From positions 1-49,214 of the forward strand of contig BGKB01000280.1 in assembly GCA_003116975.1 (NCBI GenBank): a stretch of DNA of 49,214 nucleotides, in the 5' to 3' direction. The notes under the pieces were generated by a model, which was not told the origin of the DNA, made no database searches, and saw only the letters and a program-made list of their open reading frames with translations. Numbering within the stretch: the first letter of the stretch is position 1; every line of letters begins with the position of its first letter. Positions 44,431-49,214 of the stretch are shown piece by piece. The stretch comes from Aurantiochytrium sp. KH105. Taxonomy: Eukaryota > Sar > Bigyra > Thraustochytrida > Thraustochytriidae. The position numbers were made by a program, and so were the translations under genes.

Positions 44431-45692
44431 CCTGCCAGTTCGTTCGAATGCTAGGCAGGCAGGCAGGCAGGCAGGCAGGGGCCGGGCTACCTCACCACTC
44501 GACGAAATTTGCCGCAAGGGATTTGCGTTCTGCTTTCGCGAGACATTGACTGTGAAGCTCGGCAGGCGTGATCAAAGAGCGCGCGCGCGAGGGAGAGGGG
44601 GGGAGGGGGGGGGGACGGGGGACGGGAAGAAGGGGGAGGAGGGTAAGGGGCGGAGATATACACTCGTAGCAATGGTCCGAGAATGGCCCAAATCGCGTTG
44701 AGGTAGTATTTCGCGAGGGTTAAGAGGAGCGATGAGGACGGTGCAGGAAGAAGTGTCCATTTTAAAAATGACTGGCGGGCGGTGGGAGAAGACGGAAGAG
44801 AAAATTTTCGGTCCGCAGAGAATTCTCAAACTTTGATCTCAGCTTTTCTGTCCCTGCTCTCTCTTCCGGATCGGAGTAAAGTCTACGTCTACTCAAGCTC
44901 ATGCGATGCAACTGCAGCCATTGGCAGCTGCAGCTGCAATGCAGCCAGTCAGATGACATCGGCTTCCGACACCCTTTTCCTCCCCCCCCCTTCCCCCTTC
45001 CCCCTTCCTTCCCCCTTCCCCCCTACTCCTCGCTTTCAGCCGGCCCCCTCCTCTTCGCCGGTGGTGGCACTGGCGGCCTGCATACGCACGCACGCGCGCT
45101 TCTCCTTCTCCTGCTCGCGCGTCGTGCAGCCGCCCGGTGTCCAGCGCAGCAGCTCAAAGCCTGCACAGGCTGCGGTCCGCGGGACAAGGCCGTCCCGCGC
45201 GGCCCCATCGAAGAGGAAGAAGCGAAGGGATCTATCTCTTCCTCTCCCGGCCGCTTACCACGCCGTGCCGCCCGCCGACTGTCAGCGCCGAGGCGGCCCT
45301 GGGCACGCGTGGCTGCCGAGAACTTTCACGTCTTCACGTCTGCCGCTATCGTCGGAGCGCGAGCCGCCAGCTAGGCTGCTTGCGAAGTCCTGGCGAGTGC
45401 CTGGAACGAGCGGTCGGTGTATTGGCAGTGGCGTTTGCAACGAATCTCCATCAGCACTTTTGGTGTGTGCGCAACGCAAAATCGTGTCCAGTTATGGCTT
45501 AACAAATGGGCCTAAGCGCGAAGCTGTTCTCTTTTTATTTATATACCAGAGGTCTCGCAAGAAACCTTGCTGCCTCTCACCAGAGGTCTCGCCGCCTTTC
45601 TCGTTTCAAAGCAAGCGACAAAAGCCTCAAGCTTTCGAAGAAGAAACCACATGAATTGAAAAATTCAAATTTTAGAATAAAGACATCGCAGC
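44431..45692. promoter_or_regulatory. Intergenic region between tandem paralogues, G-rich tract
   Basis: Upstream of the left paralogue are (GGCA)n at about 44454-44479 and a long G-rich run at 44590-44656 (many G3-G10 tracts) capable of G-quadruplex formation. A (CCCTT)n pyrimidine run lies at about 44977-45027. An open stretch at 44782-45654 on the plus strand is Ser/Pro/Arg low complexity and is not accepted as a gene. 45500-45692 is AT-rich 3' flank of the right paralogue. Confidence 0.5.
44590..44656 (+). promoter_or_regulatory. G-tract cluster (potential G-quadruplex) upstream of left paralogue
   Basis: At least eight runs of three or more G occur within ~67 bp, 160-225 bp before the start at 44430. 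A comparable cluster precedes the paralogue at 48359. Confidence 0.55.
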
Positions 45693-48359
45693 CTAAACAT
45701 CTCCAGGCGGGTGATCATCATAAGCGTCACCATATCCAAATACTTCGTGAGGGTTGAGAGAATTATGCTGCCGGTTGCGGTAAGTGGACATACAACAGAC
45801 GATGCGCTTGAGTTCGCGCAGGGGCGGTGCGAGCCCACCTTCTCCTCCGTCACTTGACTCATCTGTACTACCGCCATCCTCGTCCTCGTCCGTCTGATCC
45901 TTTTCAGGGTTTTGGACCTTTTTCAGAGCCTCATCATACTTTGTTTTCTCGGCGTCGTCAGAATCATTCTTATCCAATATGGGCATCACCTCGGTGTTGT
46001 CTCCACAAGAGAGAAACGGATTGCCAAAGCGTTTGATCTGCGGGTGATTTGCCCAAAGATTACGATGACGATGATAGGATCGGATTCCTTGGCTAATTAT
46101 TCCCATTGGAAGAATGCGCGGGTTCACGCACACGCAATCATTGCAGTGAAAGTACCCCGAGTCAATGTGCTCTCCGAAGCTCCAAGCATGGTTGCTCTCG
46201 CGGCCTGTGCGCACAGCGTGCAGCTTTGCCCAGCGATAGAGACGCGCCGTGGATCGTCTTCTGCACTTGACTCTCTCGAGGTCGAGCATTTTCGAGATGA
46301 GGAGGAAGTAACTTTGGACCAGGAACAAGTACCAGTCCACAGGTTCGTAGGCGAGCATGCAAATCTTCACAAGGAGTTCGATGACCTTTCTTGACACCGC
46401 ATCTTGCCACACGTGATTGACTTGCTTAAGCAGGGCCACCCAAAAGAGAAGAAAGGTCACCGGAATATCAAAGAGAATCGTCAGCAAGCCCCCAACGAGA
46501 GCGAGTAACTGCTCGACAATGGCAAGAGGCAGCAGGTGAAAGCGAAACCGTTTCCCGTAGACGACATAATCAACAGCGATTTTTGAGCATGCCGGCGACG
46601 AGATCCAGTAGCAGAGCAGGCCACCTGGGGCGCCGGGGGCAGCCAAGTCCACAAAGTCTTCAATCTCACCTTCCTTTCCCCAGCCCGACATCTGATTTCT
46701 GTTTTTAGCCAGAAAACGATCGGGAACAGAAAAGTGAATAAGCGGGCTGTACACAAAGCACTGCTCGCGCACCGGACGAAGACTGCGAATCCTTGCCCGG
46801 AAAAACTTTTGAAAGCCGCGTTCACCACTTCCCTTAGCTTTCTCGACAAAAACGTAGGGATGTTGCCTTGACTTTTGTGGATATTCGGATGGGCTAAAGG
46901 CAGAGTAAACACCAGCAAAGGCAGTGTGCATGAGAAGGAGGCAATTGATGCAAGCAGCGATCGAAATGACGAGATCCTTGTCATTGAGCGCGCAGCAATC
47001 GGCCCCGCGGGGATAGAACAGCGCATTAGACGCCGGGTCTGAGCCACTTGCAGAGCAATCGACTGGGATCCCTGTCAGCGTTTGGTTTTGGAGGATGCAC
47101 TTGGTCAGCGAGTCGCCGTTCTCATCATATACCTGCTGAAAGAAGACGTCCGAAATCTCGGCGATCGAGGCAACGATTGCAATAAGGACCGATTTAGTCG
47201 AAAGCATGAGGTCTGCTCGGTAGTATACCCGAAGACTCAGCGATTCATTGCCGTAAAAGCGCGCGACAGCGCCGAAAAGGAAGCCATGCGGCGGTATCCA
47301 TTCCTCGGACGCAATGCCGGCCACGGCGACGCCCGCGACAATGCTGATGACGGGCTGGTTGAGCATGGTCGAGAAGGACATCATTGCAGCCACGATGGTC
47401 ATGATGATAGAAATGACTGCGTCGCCTGGAGCAGCGGCGTCGCGCTCCTGAAACCATGCGTCCCAGTCCTTTTTGCCCGTGCGGTTCATGTCGCTGACGA
47501 TTGCGTGGGTGATTTTTTTGTGCACTGGCTCGGCACTTTTTTTGTCCACTGGCTCGGCACTGCCGTCGTCTGTGCCATGCTGTTCTTTGTTTTCCTTCCT
47601 GTACCAGTTGACATAGAAATAGACTTTTTGATATGCGCTGGCAAATTCGGCTGCATAAAGGGCCTCGTCCGTTCGAGCTCGTGATTCCATGCCTCGGAAG
47701 ACTTGATCAAGTTCCCAGACAATCAGTGAGCGCATAGATCGCGGTGTCCCTTTTTCCTCGCTTAGCAGCTTCTTTTTGCGAAGCTCCATGAAGAACATTG
47801 GCAAGTCGTTACCTACCTTGTCCTTCGCGTATACGAAAAGAGAAAATGAAGTGTCGGGAAGCAAGTTGATTAGGTTCGTCTCGAGAAGCAGGGTCCACAA
47901 ACGAAACTCCTTCCAGTCCCGTCTGTCGTTGACGAGAAATTCATCATCGCCATAGTCGTCCGTGTCTTTGGTGCGATTCTTTCCCAAAAGCTTTTCCACG
48001 CCGCAATTTACAACCGTAAGCTTGTATTCTGCGCTAGCGTTTCTTGCTTCCGCCTTAACGACTGAAACCTTGCCGGAATGGTCTTGCTCAGTCTCCTGGT
48101 ACAGCTCACTTTCCCGGTCGAAGAGCACCTCGATAAATCGTCTGAAGCGCCAAGGCCGTGATTGTACTAGCAGGGCCCTTCTGATACTCTCAATTTTGTC
48201 TCGATCGTCGGGATTAATAACGGCGGACTCCCTTTTCGCCACTAACTCTTTGAGTAGGTCCTCGTCGAGTCGGCCTGTATTGCGCGCAGGATTTTTTTCA
48301 CCTGAGTAGTCCTGGTAAGGCAGCTCATTGTCAATCTTGAAGTATCCGAGGTCCTGCAT
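45693..48359 (-). CDS. 888-residue multi-pass membrane protein, unrecognised family, intact paralogue
   Basis: The start at MQDLGYFKIDNELPYQ matches the paralogue's predicted start. The N-terminal ~300 residues are soluble and charged, with conserved blocks VVNCGVEKLLGK, ETNLINLLPDTSFSLFVYAKD and EFASAYQKVYFYVNW. Hydrophobic regions follow near 310-350 (ISIIMTIVAAMMSFSTMLNQ...), 390 (VLIAIVASIAEISDVFF), 458 (LVISIAACINCLLLMHTAF), 608-645 (LLALVGGLLTILFDIPVTFLLFW) and 673. Between the second and third is a loop with several Cys and two N-glycosylation-type Asn sites. After the last TM comes ERVKCRRRSTARLYRWAKL, then a conserved Cys/His region (FHCNDCVCVNPRILPMG ~735, HRHRNLWANH, NPFLSCGDN ~780) and an acidic tail. 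It could be a channel, transporter or receptor; none is supported. The tandem copy at 41770-44430 shows local gene duplication. Confidence 0.78.
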   Translation of the reverse strand: MQDLGYFKIDNELPYQDYSGEKNPARNTGRLDEDLLKELVAKRESAVINPDDRDKIESIRRALLVQSRPWRFRRFIEVLFDRESELYQETEQDHSGKVSVVKAEARNASAEYKLTVVNCGVEKLLGKNRTKDTDDYGDDEFLVNDRRDWKEFRLWTLLLETNLINLLPDTSFSLFVYAKDKVGNDLPMFFMELRKKKLLSEEKGTPRSMRSLIVWELDQVFRGMESRARTDEALYAAEFASAYQKVYFYVNWYRKENKEQHGTDDGSAEPVDKKSAEPVHKKITHAIVSDMNRTGKKDWDAWFQERDAAAPGDAVISIIMTIVAAMMSFSTMLNQPVISIVAGVAVAGIASEEWIPPHGFLFGAVARFYGNESLSLRVYYRADLMLSTKSVLIAIVASIAEISDVFFQQVYDENGDSLTKCILQNQTLTGIPVDCSASGSDPASNALFYPRGADCCALNDKDLVISIAACINCLLLMHTAFAGVYSAFSPSEYPQKSRQHPYVFVEKAKGSGERGFQKFFRARIRSLRPVREQCFVYSPLIHFSVPDRFLAKNRNQMSGWGKEGEIEDFVDLAAPGAPGGLLCYWISSPACSKIAVDYVVYGKRFRFHLLPLAIVEQLLALVGGLLTILFDIPVTFLLFWVALLKQVNHVWQDAVSRKVIELLVKICMLAYEPVDWYLFLVQSYFLLISKMLDLERVKCRRRSTARLYRWAKLHAVRTGRESNHAWSFGEHIDSGYFHCNDCVCVNPRILPMGIISQGIRSYHRHRNLWANHPQIKRFGNPFLSCGDNTEVMPILDKNDSDDAEKTKYDEALKKVQNPEKDQTDEDEDGGSTDESSDGGEGGLAPPLRELKRIVCCMSTYRNRQHNSLNPHEVFGYGDAYDDHPPGDV

Positions 48360-49024
48360 CTTGGCACCGACTGACCTTGGAGAGAGCGAGCAACTGCTGC
48401 CGAAGGACTCGGGCCGGGCGAAGGTCGGGGGGAGAGGGGAAAAAGGGGGGGGGGGAGGTTGTCGTCCTCCCCTTGCTTTCGGTTCGCCTTTCGATTTGCC
48501 TTTCGGGATTTGCTGCTCTACTCGGCCGGCCCGAGCGAGACTTCGGTCTCACCTCTCACGGAAATTCTCCGACTGAGTCCACACGAGGAGAGTGGGCGGG
48601 CGAACGGAGAACTGCGGCACGCGCTGCACTCATTGCAGCGGGAAGGAGTTCGCCACCACCTACCTCCCGGGCGCCTCCCCGAGAAGTGCGCGTGCGGACG
48701 GATCTCTCACACTGTCAAGCCAACTGGGCCTCCTTTCTCCCTGCCGATCAGGGGGCCGGGTCCCCCTTTTCATTCGTCCGCGGCTGGGTAGCCGTGGCGC
48801 GATTGGTATCCGCGCTGCGAGGCCAGCAGCCCGAGCACGATGCCCCTCGTCCTGTGCAGCCGGGCGAATATCTTATGCTGTTGCTGCCTCTTGCAGAGCA
48901 CCGGTTCAAGGGTCGACCACAGACTGCTACTCTTTTCGACTCTACAGACTGTGTGTCAAGCTGCTCTTCGGGAAAAAGCGCACACGTCGCACACACGTTT
49001 CGAGGAGAACGATACCCTGCGGGG
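48360..49024. promoter_or_regulatory. Promoter region of the 888-residue protein gene
   Basis: A G-tract cluster at about 48426-48458 lies 65-100 bp before the start. It resembles in kind and position the G-rich tract before the paralogue. The remaining sequence is GC-rich with chance open frames on the plus strand. No gene is recognised. Confidence 0.45.
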
Positions 49025-49213
49025 CTAAAGCACCCGCGATCTGAAGTGCGTTTTTTCCGATGGAATTGTCTTATTGGTTATATTCGTAGCCGGCGGAGCC
49101 GGTCTTGACGAAGGATGACTTGTAGAAGAAGGAGACTTGGGAGTAGGCCAATGAATAAGAGCATCCTCGACGCGCAGTAGCTGCTTCACCAAAGTCATCA
49201 AGCGGTTTCTCCT
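49025..49213 (-). CDS. 3' end of a gene cut by the window edge (frame uncertain)
   Basis: On the minus strand two frames run open from the right edge. One ends at 49025 and would read ...LMTLVKQLLRVEDALIHW followed by a Pro/Ser/Thr-rich tail. The other ends at 49071 and would read ...GCSYSLAYSQVSFFYKSS to GYEYNQ. Either could be the C-terminus of an off-window gene; the sequence here cannot decide. It may also be non-coding. Confidence 0.3.
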   Translation of the reverse strand, partial: RRNRLMTLVKQLLRVEDALIHWPTPKSPSSTSHPSSRPAPPATNITNKTIPSEKTHFRSRVL

Positions 49214-49214
49214 T

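Noticed and set aside
44782..45654. 290-codon plus-strand frame between the tandem paralogues
   Set aside because: Ser/Pro/Arg-rich, contains the CCCTT microsatellite, no recognisable domain.
1..49214. tRNA, rRNA, CRISPR arrays, bacterial-type operons or viral structural genes
   Set aside because: No convincing cloverleaf with A/B boxes, no rRNA-like sequence, no regularly spaced repeats and no viral hallmark proteins were seen by eye; a tRNAscan/Infernal run would be decisive.

Overview
The window looks like nuclear DNA from a compact, GC-rich, intron-poor protist genome. A stramenopile such as a labyrinthulomycete/thraustochytrid is my best guess. The reasons are a TFIID subunit (TAF5), a non-canonical poly(A) polymerase, a four-domain voltage-gated cation channel and an SAGA/PHD/ZZ-type chromatin protein, all encoded as long open frames with almost no introns, together with microsatellite-rich 5' flanks. 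No rRNA, convincing tRNA, CRISPR array or bacterial operon was seen. The taxon is inference; no marker gene fixes it.

Layout. 1-5 kb: a DNA transposon-like unit with a 1252-residue zinc-finger/DDE-like transposase candidate (420-4178), flanked by short repeats and followed by a field of GACCAA/TTGGTC motifs. 5-6.9 kb: GC-rich low-complexity DNA without a convincing gene. 7-11 kb: an LRR (RNI-like) protein and a TRF4/PAPD5-like nucleotidyltransferase, both plus strand. 11-20 kb: TAF5 and a 1787-residue four-domain ion channel with an unusual pore, both minus strand. 20-24 kb: a major facilitator protein with a Cys-rich loop, then a small signal-peptide/TM protein whose stop codon lies inside a probable 44-nt intron. 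24.9-27.6 kb: a Q-rich protein combining Sgf11-like, PHD and ZZ zinc fingers. 27.9-29.5 kb: a secreted or membrane-anchored lipase of bacterial family I.5 type.

29.7-32.9 kb is structurally odd. A 1098-bp unit is present twice in perfect tandem. Immediately after it a 473-bp segment appears twice, separated by a single N, which looks like a scaffolding join that failed to merge overlapping contig ends. This makes a false truncated copy of the start of the next gene.

32.6-39.2 kb encodes the most interesting protein of the window: 2210 residues with a signal peptide, an ectodomain of about five weakly similar ~300-residue modules (TULIP/BPI-like lipid-binding fold suspected) and a C-terminal duplicated PqiA/LetA-like membrane region. 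In bacteria PqiA works with MCE-domain proteins that form lipid channels. Here the membrane part is fused to a different large ectodomain, suggesting a one-polypeptide eukaryotic lipid-transfer machine.

40-48.4 kb holds an unrecognised multi-pass membrane protein (plus strand) and a tandem pair of unrecognised ~887-residue membrane proteins (minus strand). One of the pair carries a single in-frame TAA in an otherwise conserved frame. Both have G-rich tracts upstream of their starts. The right edge cuts a further minus-strand reading frame.

Most genes stand alone with their own promoters, in divergent or convergent arrangement. Functional links between neighbours (for example lipase and PqiA-like protein sharing a divergent upstream region) are only suggestions.
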